36,427 nucleotides of DNA from Myxococcales bacterium (GTDB taxonomy: Bacteria; Myxococcota_A; Polyangia; Polyangiales; Polyangiaceae), in contig CAHJWM010000047.1 of assembly GCA_903642325.1 (NCBI GenBank), positions 1 through 36,427 on the forward strand, read 5' to 3'. The translations under genes and the position numbers were made by a program. Of this stretch, positions 1 through 7,225 are shown one piece after another. Numbering within the stretch: the first letter of the stretch is position 1; the number at the start of each line of letters is the position of its first letter. Under the pieces are notes generated by a model. The model had not been told where the DNA came from. It saw only the letters and a list, made by a program, of their open reading frames with translations, and did not search any database.

Positions 1-1264
1 TCGCGATACCGAGCGCGCCACCTAGCTCCGTGCTGGTCTCGGAAATGGCCGAGGCGGCCCCGGCGCGATCGGCAGGTGCGCTACCGACGATCAAGTCCGT
101 GGACAGGGTGACGACGGGCGAGACCCCGAGGGCCAAGAGCGCGCCGGCGGCGACCACGAACGTCACGGGCGAAGCGAGGCCCACCTGGGTGAGCAGCATC
201 AAGGCCCCCGCCGCCAGCGCGAGGCCCAGCGCCACCACGTGCGCCGCTTGGAGCTGCCGAGTGAGCAGCGGTGCGAGCAATGACCCCGCGATGAAGCCGC
301 CCGCCGAGGGCGTGGTCCATAGCCCAGCTCGAAGCGGTGATAGCCCGAGAACCTGCTGCAGGTACTGGGCGATGAACAGAAAGGCGCCAAATGTGGCAAA
401 CAGGCTGACCAGGTTCGTGATCAGCGAAACGGTGAAGGCGGGAATGCGAAACAGTCGGATGTCTAACATCGGCTGCCGCAGCGTGCGTTGCCGCCCGATG
501 AAAATGCCGAACGCGGTCACCCCGACCACGATCCAAAGCGCAGGCAACACCCCGAAGCCGACGAGCGCCGCACGTTTGACCCCATAGATGAGCGGCAAAA
601 TCGCGAGCGCGGACAACGCCGCGCTAAACCAGTCGACGCGCCCGGGTGCGGCCGCGCGGAATTCCGGAAGTAAGTGCGGGCCGAGCAACAACAACGACAG
701 CATTACAGGAGCGCCGATCAAAAACGCCGAGCCCCACCAGAATCGCTCCAAAAGCAGCCCGCCAACGAGCGGCCCAATGGCGGCACCGACGGAAAAGCTA
801 GTTGCCCAAATGCCAACGGCCAGGGTTCGCTGCCGCGGATGCAAAAACATATTGCGGATCAACGACAAGGTAGATGGCGCCAAAGTCGCACCGGCGACCC
901 CCAGCAAGCCGCGCGTGAAAATCAACATTCGGGCGTTAGTCGAGAAAGCGGCCAGAATAGATGCGGCCTCGAAGGCCGCCGCGCCGATCAAGAGCAGGCG
1001 TCGCCGGCCGATGCGATCGCCCAACATGCCCATGGTGATGAGCGACCCGGCCAACAAAAACCCGTAAATATCGACGATCCACAAGAGCTCTAGGCTCGTG
1101 GGCGCGAGCGCGCGGCTGAGCGCGGGCAAGGCCAGGTTCATCACCGTGAGGTCCATCGAGTACAGCAGGCAAGGAAGGGCAATCACCGCGAGCCCAATCC
1201 ATTCTCGCCGACCCGCCAGTGGCACCTGGCCCACCTTCCCGCCAAATCGTGGATCGTCGCTCAT
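1..1264 (-). CDS. MFS multidrug efflux transporter (DHA2 / SmvA-QacA type), C-terminus outside window
   Basis: The frame is open from an ATG at 1264 down to the left edge with no stop, so the C-terminus is cut off by the window; about 421 residues are visible out of roughly 480-520 usual for the family. After a short hydrophilic N-terminus, TM1 ends in YSMDLTVMNLALPALS, followed by LLWIVDIYGFLLAGSL and the loop motif GDRIGRRRLLLIGAA, which together are the signature of 14-TM drug:proton antiporters of the DHA2 family (SmvA, QacA). Further membrane segments continue to the edge. By family it should export cationic drugs or dyes using the proton gradient in the inner membrane. The substrate cannot be told. 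An earlier ATG at 1284 is out of frame. It is on the same strand as the KGG gene, 146 bases downstream of that gene's stop. Confidence 0.9.
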   Translation of the reverse strand, partial: MSDDPRFGGKVGQVPLAGRREWIGLAVIALPCLLYSMDLTVMNLALPALSRALAPTSLELLWIVDIYGFLLAGSLITMGMLGDRIGRRRLLLIGAAAFEAASILAAFSTNARMLIFTRGLLGVAGATLAPSTLSLIRNMFLHPRQRTLAVGIWATSFSVGAAIGPLVGGLLLERFWWGSAFLIGAPVMLSLLLLGPHLLPEFRAAAPGRVDWFSAALSALAILPLIYGVKRAALVGFGVLPALWIVVGVTAFGIFIGRQRTLRQPMLDIRLFRIPAFTVSLITNLVSLFATFGAFLFIAQYLQQVLGLSPLRAGLWTTPSAGGFIAGSLLAPLLTRQLQAAHVVALGLALAAGALMLLTQVGLASPVTFVVAAGALLALGVSPVVTLSTDLIVGSAPADRAGAASAISETSTELGGALGIA

Positions 1265-1410
1265 GCGCTTCGCTTGTACATCAAGTAGCGCGCGCGAGTG
1301 ACAGGCTTGGGTGGGCCGTCGCGGACCTCCGCCATGGCGGCAAGGCGGCCGCGCGAAGCCCGCCCAGGAGGTAGGCCGCGAGCGCGGCCGCCTCGCTGCG
1401 CAAGGGTGCG
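1265..1410. other. short intergenic spacer
   Basis: This 146-base spacer lies between the KGG gene stop and the MFS start. I see no gene, no clear promoter and no hairpin with a T-run. Its few open frames are shadows of the neighbouring genes. Confidence 0.5.
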
Positions 1411-2232
1411 TCAGTACTCGCGCGACGTGCCGTTTGCCTGGGTGCGCTGATTGACCGAATTGTCGAGCTCATCGCTGCGATCTCGATAACGGTCGTCGTT
1501 TCGTGCGTCGTTGCCGCGGCCGCTGCGATCGTCTCGGTCGCTCCCCTCGAATCGATCGGCACGGGCGCGCCGCGGCTCAAGCTCCTCGTCGTTTTGATCG
1601 CGGCCCTCGGTGGAGCTCTCGCCGCGCGCGAAGCTCCGGCCTTCGTCGGTCGCGTTGACCCGCGACCGGTCATCGCGATCATTGTTCTGATCACGGTCGT
1701 GGCGCTGCTCGCGCTCGTTCTGATCGTTGCGGCTTTGGCTTTGAGCGTGGTCGCGGTTTTGGCTTTGGCCTGAACCCCGTTGGCCCCGCGAGCTGCCCGA
1801 GCGAGCGTCGCCCTCCTGTGAGCTTTGAAAGCGGCCCTGGTTGTCACGCGGCGGCGCGGAACGCGCTTCGCTCTCGTCTTCGTTCTGACCGTGGCGATAC
1901 GCTTGCTCGCTGTGCTGCGCGGCATCACGCCCGTGACCCTCCGCGCTCTCCGCGTGTAGGTTCGCGCGCGACGCATTGCCGACGGCGCGGTGTTGGGCTG
2001 CCTGTTGATGATGATGCGCGGCCGTCTCATGATGAAATGCTGCCCGCTCATGATGCTCGGCGGCGCGGCCGCGACCGCCTCCGCCGTCACGGCCCGCGGC
2101 GCGCGCTGCCTCCGAATCCCATTCGTGAGCGTTCCCTGATTGATGCGCCGCACGGCCTCCGGCGCTTGCGATGCGCCGTTGATCCGACGAGCTCATCGCC
2201 GCAAATCCCCGTCCACTCGATTGCTGTGCCAT
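1411..2232 (-). CDS. KGG-motif (YciG/Con-10-like) stress protein with His-rich helix region and Arg/Asp-rich tail
   Basis: 273 residues. Start chosen at the ATG at 2232 because AAAGGAAAA lies about 10 bases upstream and the conserved part begins right there; the frame extends further upstream but that part looks non-coding. Residues 7-50 match the stress-induced KGG repeat family (YciG, fungal Con-10): GRGFAAM, IASAGGRAAH, then AHEWDSEAARAAGRDGG. Residues 58-115 form an Ala/His-rich, probably helical stretch with repeating HH-x-x-AA units (HHERAAFHHETAAHHH). From about 116 to the end the chain is almost only R, D, N, Q, S, E and G, a mixed-charge low-complexity tail that should be disordered. 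KGG proteins are linked to general stress responses, but their biochemical role is unclear. The His-rich part could bind metal; this is inference. The three-part architecture is unusual. Confidence 0.8.
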   Translation of the reverse strand: MAQQSSGRGFAAMSSSDQRRIASAGGRAAHQSGNAHEWDSEAARAAGRDGGGGRGRAAEHHERAAFHHETAAHHHQQAAQHRAVGNASRANLHAESAEGHGRDAAQHSEQAYRHGQNEDESEARSAPPRDNQGRFQSSQEGDARSGSSRGQRGSGQSQNRDHAQSQSRNDQNEREQRHDRDQNNDRDDRSRVNATDEGRSFARGESSTEGRDQNDEELEPRRARADRFEGSDRDDRSGRGNDARNDDRYRDRSDELDNSVNQRTQANGTSREY

Positions 2233-2259
2233 GTGCTTTTTCCTTTGCTGAGCGCCGCG

Positions 2260-2288
2260 ATTAGCGGCAACGCAAAAGACGTTTGCAA
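2260..2288 (-). promoter_or_regulatory. candidate sigma70-type promoter for the KGG gene
   Basis: Read on the minus strand, TTGCAA (2288-2283) is followed after exactly 17 bases by GCTAAT (2265-2260). Each matches 4 of 6 consensus bases. Initiation about 7 bases further would give a leader of roughly 20-25 bases containing the AAAGGAAAA ribosome site. The match is modest, so this is a candidate only. Confidence 0.35.
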
Positions 2289-2362
2289 GACATGTACCGG
2301 AAACGCGCCCAGGCCTGCTCTTGCGATTCGTGCCCGAGACGCGCGAGGGCTTCGATGGCAGC

Positions 2363-2385
2363 GTGGGGCGCCCTAGGCGCCCCAC
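2363..2385. repeat. perfect 10-bp inverted repeat (hairpin or operator candidate)
   Basis: GTGGGGCGCC, then three bases, then GGCGCCCCAC. In RNA this would be a very stable stem. No T-run follows on either strand, so it is not a standard intrinsic terminator. It lies about 200 bases after the upstream gene's stop and about 130 bases before the KGG start, so it could be a terminator of a high-GC type or a dimeric regulator site. Confidence 0.5.
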
Positions 2386-2587
2386 ACAGCGTCAAACCGC
2401 CTCGCCCCAGCACTCGCCAACCAGCGCGATTACAAGATGCGGGAAGACGCCCGCGCGAGGCGGAGCAACTGATCGGGACCCAGGCGGATGAGTCCGATGT
2501 AACCGGCCGCGTAACGCTTCTTTTCGAGCCCATTCGCCGCCCACTCGAGGTGTGTTTCGCTCACGAGGCTCGTACGAGCCCCCGCCC

Positions 2588-3652
2588 TCATTGAGCGCTT
2601 ACACTCGGCGCGCGGCGCCCTTTCGCGGCAATGATGGCGGCCACCAACTGCGTTCCATTGGCACGTAGGCAAGCGTAACAATCGTCGGTTTTTTTGGCGC
2701 CACAGCCGCGCTTGCCGTTCAGCTTGGTCAGCAGGTGCAACGCGCGGCGATCACCGTCGGTCAGCGCCTTGGGCAGGACCGCTTGGTACTGCTCACAGGT
2801 CTCTGCGACGCGAAGGTCAAGCGCTACGGAAAGCGCGCGCGACACTTTGGGGCGTACGTCCGTGCTGTACAAAAGTGCGCGGGCGAGCTCCGTCGTGTTG
2901 GTGCGCACCGTGGTTCCGGTCCAAACGTCATACAGAAGGTCCCCGCCGGTAGGGGTCTCGAGCGCCGCCAGCGCGGCCAGCGCGTCGGGCGCCGTCGATT
3001 CGTCAGCGGTCAAACGCAGCAGCTCCTTCTGCGTCGCGCTGTCGTTACCCAAGGCGGGGTCACGCTCCAGCTTTGCGCGCAGCGCTCCCGCCGCGTCGCG
3101 CTTTTGCTGGGCGCGGCCCTGCGCCAAGAGCACGAGCTCACTCGCGCTCAACGAGCTCGCCGGGCGACGTTCGAGCTCGTCAAGTGCCGCGGCTTGGGGA
3201 GCAGCGGGCGCCGCGCTGGGTGAAGACGCCGACACCGGCGACGGTGAGAGGGCGGCGCGGCCCGTCACCGGACGACCGCGCGCCGGGTGGCGAAGCAACG
3301 CGATCAGACCCAGGGAGCACAACACGGGGATCACGATCATCCACAGCAGCGGGCGGGCTCGCACGTAAGCAAAGGCGGCATCGAAGCGCGCTCGGCTCGC
3401 CGAGCTCGCGCTCGCGCTCGGCTCGCCGAGCATCGCGGCCGCGGTCCCGCTGGGCACTTCGAAAGAGCCGCCGGCCAGCGCTGATGACGGCAGGAGCGCA
3501 GGCTCTACGTCGGCGATGGAAGTTCCGGAACGGACGAGAACGGGGCTATGCGGCCGGGACGACGAGCTTTCCGTGCGGGGCGGCGCGACGCCAAGCAACG
3601 TTTGGTCGGCGCGGCTTTTTACGTCTTGCCGCGGCTGATCTGGATCGGACAT
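2588..3652 (-). CDS. single-pass membrane protein of unknown function
   Basis: 354 residues starting at ATG 3652. I do not recognise a named family. Residues 1-90 are Ser/Pro/Ala-rich and probably disordered in the cytoplasm, with a short motif ADQTLLGVAPP near residue 15. One transmembrane segment is clear at about 101-120 (LLWMIVIPVLCSLGLIALL), followed by a Pro/Ala/Ser linker and a C-terminal domain from about 155 with helical repeat character. The last 70 residues carry five cysteines (RGCGAKKTDDCYACLRANG), which could pair or bind metal if the domain is outside the cytoplasm. The architecture (cytoplasmic tail, one TM, external domain) fits a sensor or scaffold, but no catalytic motif is visible. 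It is divergent from the glycosyltransferase at 3752, with 99 bases between. Confidence 0.7.
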   Translation of the reverse strand: MSDPDQPRQDVKSRADQTLLGVAPPRTESSSSRPHSPVLVRSGTSIADVEPALLPSSALAGGSFEVPSGTAAAMLGEPSASASSASRARFDAAFAYVRARPLLWMIVIPVLCSLGLIALLRHPARGRPVTGRAALSPSPVSASSPSAAPAAPQAAALDELERRPASSLSASELVLLAQGRAQQKRDAAGALRAKLERDPALGNDSATQKELLRLTADESTAPDALAALAALETPTGGDLLYDVWTGTTVRTNTTELARALLYSTDVRPKVSRALSVALDLRVAETCEQYQAVLPKALTDGDRRALHLLTKLNGKRGCGAKKTDDCYACLRANGTQLVAAIIAAKGRRAPSVSAQ

Positions 3653-3751
3653 GCGCGGAGCAGCTTACCACGCTGCCGCAGGCGGGTAAGCCTCGCTGGC
3701 GAATTCGCAGCTTGGCGGCGGTCCGAGTCTCGCGCTAGTCAAGCGTCATAA

Positions 3752-5347
3752 ATGAGCCCTTCTTCGGCGCCAGGCTCCGATTCAGGCGGCGCGAAAGCGG
3801 CTACACGAAAGCGCTCGATGGGCGTGCTTGCATGCGCCGCGCTGTCATTGGCTCTTCGCATTCCCAGCCTGAGCTGGGGTTTGCCATTTCTGTTCCATCC
3901 GGACGAGCCAACGAATTTTTCTATCGTGCAGCGAATGCTGAAGCAGCACGACCTGAACCCGCACTTTTTCAAGTATCCATCCCTGTTCTTTTATGCGCAT
4001 GCGCTCGTTCAGGCCGCGCACTACGCGGGCTGTCGCTTGCTCGGGATAGTGCACTCGGTCCAAGCTCTTCCGGAGGTCGACGTTCCAATCGATGGCAGTG
4101 GATTCACGGCCTTGCCCTCGGCATTCTTTGCCGGCCGCCTGCTGTCGCTGGTGTGCGGCGTGGCCCTTGTCTGGATTGCTCATGAGCTCGGGCGGGCCCT
4201 GTCCGAAGACGCTCGGGTCGGCGTTCTAGCAGCGCTATTGGTTGCAGTTTCTCCTGGCACATTGCGTGACACCCGCTGGATGTCGCCGGACGCGCCGGTG
4301 ACCTTGGCTGTCACGTCGACGGTCTTGGCGGCGCTGATCGTCTTACGGACAGGCCGGGGCAAAGACTACGCTTATGCGGCGATCCTTTGCGGAGTCACCG
4401 CCTCCCTCAAGTACAACGGGGCCCTGGTCGGGCTCACCATAGGGATTGCGGCGTTCTTGAGGGAAGGCCGCGGCGCCATTCGAAAGCCGTGGCTCTACGC
4501 CGCCCCCGTCATCGCCGCGTGCTGCTTCGTCTTGACGTCACCCTACGCCCTGCTCGACTTTCGAAATTTCCGGCGTGACTTCGCGAGCGAGGCGGCCCAT
4601 TACGCCACCGGGCATGCGGGGGCGGAAGGCGATACACTCGCGTACTATTGCCGCTATCTATTGGAGGGGGAGGGCCTCGGCGCAGTGTTCGCGCTGGGCG
4701 GTGTCGTGCTCGGGGCCGTACGCCGAAATCGTGGGGTGTTGTTACTCAGTAGCTTTTGCGTCGTCTACTTCTGTTTCATCAACTCTTTCGTCACGCGGAA
4801 TGGCCGCACTATCGTACCCTTGATCCCTGTCTCGTTGGTGATAGCAGCCTGGTTTGCCGTCGAGTGTGGGAGGGGGTTGGCGGTGATGATGAAAAAGCAT
4901 CGCCTTGGCCGCGCGCTACGCGGCACGGTGACCATTGCCGCCGTGGCGGCGGTGGTGGGTTATCCGTTGGCACGGTCGATACGAAGCACATTGCCATTGT
5001 TGCGAAAGGATAACCGGCAGCTCGCAGGGGATTGGTTGCAGGCGCACGTACCGCCGCAGGCCCGTATTGCGATTGAACGCTACTCTTGTTACGTCAATCG
5101 AAAGCTTTACGCGCTCAAGGTGACCCGCAACCTATACGAGCTGGATCCGTCGTGGTTGAAGCAGCACGTCGACTACTTGATTTTCGCCGGTGATTCTTTC
5201 AATCGCTACTTGGTCGACCCGGGCCGGTACCGGCGCCAGGCTCAGAAGTACGAGCGCCTGTTCCGAGATTTCGAGCTCGTGCGAACGTTCGATGATTCGC
5301 GTCGTGGCGCCGAAATCCGCATCTATCGCACGGCGCGTGCACCGTGA
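3752..5347 (+). CDS. GT-C type integral membrane glycosyltransferase (PMT/ArnT-like)
   Basis: 531 residues, start ATG 3752. TM1 spans about 25-45, and right after it comes FLFHPDEPTNF with D51-E52, the acidic pair in the first external loop that marks GT-C enzymes of the GT39/GT83 (PMT/ArnT) superfamily. Around ten further hydrophobic segments follow, then from about residue 425 a soluble C-terminal domain. By family it would move a sugar from a polyprenyl-phosphate carrier to an acceptor on the outer face of the inner membrane. Donor and acceptor are unknown. It lies about 10 kb away from the main glycosylation locus and could serve it or act alone. Its stop overlaps a GTG (5344) opening an extended form of the next ORF. 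Confidence 0.85.
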   Translation: MSPSSAPGSDSGGAKAATRKRSMGVLACAALSLALRIPSLSWGLPFLFHPDEPTNFSIVQRMLKQHDLNPHFFKYPSLFFYAHALVQAAHYAGCRLLGIVHSVQALPEVDVPIDGSGFTALPSAFFAGRLLSLVCGVALVWIAHELGRALSEDARVGVLAALLVAVSPGTLRDTRWMSPDAPVTLAVTSTVLAALIVLRTGRGKDYAYAAILCGVTASLKYNGALVGLTIGIAAFLREGRGAIRKPWLYAAPVIAACCFVLTSPYALLDFRNFRRDFASEAAHYATGHAGAEGDTLAYYCRYLLEGEGLGAVFALGGVVLGAVRRNRGVLLLSSFCVVYFCFINSFVTRNGRTIVPLIPVSLVIAAWFAVECGRGLAVMMKKHRLGRALRGTVTIAAVAAVVGYPLARSIRSTLPLLRKDNRQLAGDWLQAHVPPQARIAIERYSCYVNRKLYALKVTRNLYELDPSWLKQHVDYLIFAGDSFNRYLVDPGRYRRQAQKYERLFRDFELVRTFDDSRRGAEIRIYRTARAP

Positions 5348-5385
5348 AGCACGCGCATCCGAATCGATTGATGCCGAAATTGCGT

Positions 5386-5391
5386 TATAGT
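5386..5391 (+). promoter_or_regulatory. possible -10 element for a leaderless transcript
   Basis: TATAGT lies six bases before the ATG at 5398, the distance expected if transcription starts at the start codon itself. No convincing -35 box is seen at 16-18 bases (nearest TTGATG is only 12 away). Weak candidate. Confidence 0.2.
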
Positions 5392-5397
5392 ACGATG

Positions 5398-5643
5398 ATG
5401 CGCGATACGTCGGAGCCGGCACGGGCACGTTACTACGAGCTGCTTCACGCGCAGACGCCACTCGCCCGGATCACGACTGCTGCGAGTCTGAGCTCCGCCG
5501 TTCGACAGTTGGCAGAGGCCGCAATTCGAACCAACGACCCAGAGGCCCCTGCACATGTCGTTCGTGCACGACTAGCCCGCCGACTCTACGGGTGTGAGGT
5601 TGCGAATCGCCTCTTCCCAGGTGTCGAGCTCGATGGCGGCTGA
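5398..5643 (+). CDS. small partner protein of a minimal nucleotidyltransferase
   Basis: 81 residues from the ATG at 5398; an ATG directly before it (5395), one at 5371 and a GTG at 5344 are alternatives. I chose 5398 because the conserved-looking part begins at RDTSEPARARYYELL. The protein is helical and contains YYELLHAQTPLARI, then SSAVRQLAEAAIR and VRARLARRLYGCEVA. Small proteins of this form are frequently found just before nucleotidyltransferases of the type that follows here; that link is from general knowledge, not a search. Its stop overlaps the next gene's start by 11 bases, which suggests coupled translation. Role unknown; an antitoxin-like or chaperone-like partner is possible. Confidence 0.65.
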   Translation: MRDTSEPARARYYELLHAQTPLARITTAASLSSAVRQLAEAAIRTNDPEAPAHVVRARLARRLYGCEVANRLFPGVELDGG

Positions 5644-6208
5644 GGTCGGCGAAAACGCGATCGATATCGCGCTCAAGGTGGCGCGTGCGCTCAGCGCGGT
5701 CGGCGCCGATTACTTCCTCGGCGGCAGCTTGGCAAGCTCGCTTCAGGGAGAGCCGCGAGCCACCAATGACATCGACTTCGTGATCGCCTTGCCTCTCGGA
5801 AAGGTCGGCGAGCTTGCGGTAGCGTTGGGCCCTGACTTCGAAGTCGATATCGATGCATTGCGCGACGCGGTCCTACGCGCCAGCTGCGCAAACGCATTTT
5901 ACTTACCAGTGGTCACCAAGATTGATTTCTTCGGCCGCGGCTACGAGCCATTCGACGAAAGCGAATTTTCAAGGCGTCGAACGACCATCGTATCGGCTCA
6001 CGGAGAGTCGCTCGTAGTCAAGGCCCCGGAGGACACCGTACTCCGGAAGCTTCTCTGGTTCCGTGAAGGCGGCGAGGTCTCGGACAAGCAGTGGCGCGAC
6101 ATCGTGTCGGTCTTGCAGATCAGCGGCGACAACATGGACCCAATTTACCTCGCGACCTGGGCATCGCGACTGCATGTCAGCGAGCTGCTCGAACGCGCTC
6201 GCGGCTAG
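5633..6208 (+). CDS. minimal nucleotidyltransferase-fold protein (AbiEii/MNT-like)
   Basis: 191 residues, start ATG 5633. The nucleotidyltransferase signature is complete: G30-G31-S32 in YFLGGSLASSLQGE, then D46-I-D48 in RATNDIDFVIAL, the metal-binding carboxylates. The C-terminal part has APEDTVLRKLLWFREGG and KQWRDI, typical of the AbiEii/DUF6036-like group. Some relatives are toxins in two-gene modules that modify tRNA or proteins with nucleotides; many others have no known role. The small gene in front overlaps by 11 bases. The pair stops 18 bases before the left tRNA-Leu fragment, so it sits just outside the integrated element as drawn. A longer version from GTG 5594 is possible but would overlap its partner more. 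Confidence 0.75.
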   Translation: MAAEVGENAIDIALKVARALSAVGADYFLGGSLASSLQGEPRATNDIDFVIALPLGKVGELAVALGPDFEVDIDALRDAVLRASCANAFYLPVVTKIDFFGRGYEPFDESEFSRRRTTIVSAHGESLVVKAPEDTVLRKLLWFREGGEVSDKQWRDIVSVLQISGDNMDPIYLATWASRLHVSELLERARG

Positions 6209-6226
6209 CCATTCATCTGTTCTTGA

Positions 6227-6284
6227 GTGCACGAGGAGGGACTTGAACCCCCCACGCCTTGCGGCGCCGGAACCTAAATCCGGT
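6227..6284 (-). repeat. partial tRNA-Leu copy, distal att site
   Basis: 58 bases identical to 8065-8121 except for one added C in the run of Cs that corresponds to the T-arm (six against five). The copy reaches from the first C of the CCA end through the T arm, variable arm and anticodon loop, then stops at the 5' side of the anticodon stem. The D arm and 5' acceptor strand are missing, so it cannot make a tRNA. Confidence 0.85.
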
Positions 6285-6290
6285 TGGCGT

Positions 6291-6366
6291 GTATCGAGAC
6301 GCCGCGAGATGTAGCGAAAAGCGGATTTCTCTAAGGCGTTCGCTACATTTGGCGGCGTTTCGATAC
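6291..6366. repeat. long imperfect inverted repeat, 28-base arms and 20-base loop
   Basis: The left arm (6291-6318, starting GTATCGAGACGCC) pairs with the right arm (6339-6366, ending GGCGTTTCGATAC) at 25 of 28 positions. Two of the three mismatches would be G-U pairs in RNA read from the plus strand, leaving one real mismatch. It starts 7 bases inside the distal att copy. Confidence 0.8.
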
Positions 6367-6374
6367 AGCCAGTG

Positions 6375-6394
6375 GACGATTCAAAGACGATTCA
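6375..6394 (+). repeat. two 9-base direct repeats, 11 bases apart
   Basis: GACGATTCA occurs at 6375-6383 and again at 6386-6394. The 11-base period places both copies on one face of the helix. They are enclosed by CCAGTG and CACTGG (6369-6374, 6393-6398). This layout is like a small protein-binding site, for example for an integrase arm domain or excisionase, but the repeats are short and could be chance. Confidence 0.5.
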
Positions 6395-6651
6395 CTGGGC
6401 TTCGGGCGGCTCGCTGGAGGGCTCAGCCCACGAGGATGCGACGGGATCTGATCACGCGGATTGGGAATCGTCCACCGCCGCCAGGTCGTCGCGAGCCGGC
6501 CCGCTCAGCCTGGCCGCCGAAGCGCTCGTCAGGGTCGTGCAACTTCGCCTCGAAGTCGACCGTTGCCCTCTCGTTCGCGATTCGCGATCGGGTCGCGGTA
6601 AACTGACTCGGTGACTCGATCGGCCTGAGCGAGCTGGGCCTGGTTAAACGG

Positions 6652-7222
6652 CTACTCTAACTTTCCAGTACGGCCGGGCGGCTTCCCGTACAGCTCGCGG
6701 AGCTTGGCGACGGACTGCACGAGGCCGTTGTTGCGTAGTACGTCGAGAACATCAGCCAAACTCATTGTCGGGTTCTTCAGCGACGCAGCCTGCTCCTGAA
6801 CGGCAGTCGCGACCGCCGCTGGCGAGAGGTCGAGTAGATCGAGGACGAAACGTCGGGATGAATGGCCTCGATCTCGTGAGCAGCGAGGATCGCTTCCGGA
6901 AAGTCCCGGAGGTTGAAGGTCACGATCGCTTGCGCACCGGCCCTTACGGCCGCCGCCAGCACGTGTCGTGCGATCAGGGGCTCGTAGCCCTCGACGATGC
7001 AGTCGGCCACGGCCTTAGTCATCAGCTCACGCGTCCTTACGTCCTTACGAGCGCCTGTGGCTTCAACTCGGGTCGCTGCTCTAGAATCGATCGGAAACAC
7101 TCGTCGAGGATTTCTGTCGTCCATCGAGCACGGACGACGCCGGCTTGGGCGACTCGAACGAGCAGGTCTCGTAACGGAGCCGGGTACAGAACGCAGGCAT
7201 CGTAGATGACGACGAACGCCAT
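6652..7222 (-). pseudogene. PIN-domain (VapC-like) toxin, inactivated
   Basis: The N-terminal frame from ATG 7222 reads MAFVVIYDACVLYPAPLRD with the first PIN aspartate (YDAC), then RARWTTEILDE. At 7033-7048 the 8-base unit GTCCTTAC is tandemly duplicated, which shifts the frame and gives a stop after LVRT. Removing one copy restores TRELMTKAVADCIVEGYEPLI. Next, relatives have about nine extra residues with acidic ligands before RHVLAAA; here LI-A-RHVLAAA is joined directly, an in-frame deletion. Frame is lost again near 6850 after EIEAIHPD, and a one-base correction continues FVLDLLDLSPAAV, VQEQAASLKN and LRELYGKPPGRTGK to TAG at 6652. PIN toxins cleave RNA; this copy cannot. The pattern of relatives is from memory. 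Confidence 0.8.
7033..7048 (-). repeat. 8-base tandem duplication that breaks the PIN gene
   Basis: GTCCTTAC at 7033-7040 is repeated at once at 7041-7048. Deleting one copy restores the reading frame across a conserved part of the toxin. Confidence 0.9.
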
Positions 7223-7225
7223 CGG

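Larger units (their letters stand above)
2233..2587. other. 355-base intergenic region with a perfect palindrome
   Basis: The region lies between the stop of the membrane protein gene (2588) and the start of the KGG gene (2232), both on the minus strand. It holds the candidate promoter at 2260-2288 and a perfect inverted repeat at 2363-2385. Open frames here are short, disagree in composition with the neighbours and show no protein family; I see no gene. Confidence 0.5.
6285..6651. other. non-coding left part of the element, rich in inverted and direct repeats
   Basis: I see no gene in these 367 bases. They contain a 28-base imperfect inverted repeat (6291-6366), a smaller inverted repeat enclosing two copies of a 9-base direct repeat (6367-6401), and AT-poorer filler with scattered GATTC/GCGATT words. 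Short open frames show no protein-like pattern. Confidence 0.5.

Noticed and set aside
1281-2153. A 290-codon frame overlapping the KGG gene
   Set aside because: Composition is Arg/Ala/Thr repeats produced by the low-complexity codons of the true gene in another frame; no ribosome site.
6291-6366. Integron attC site
   Set aside because: The long inverted repeat lacks the conserved GTTRRRY-type core and the paired spacer layout; no integron integrase or cassette array is present.
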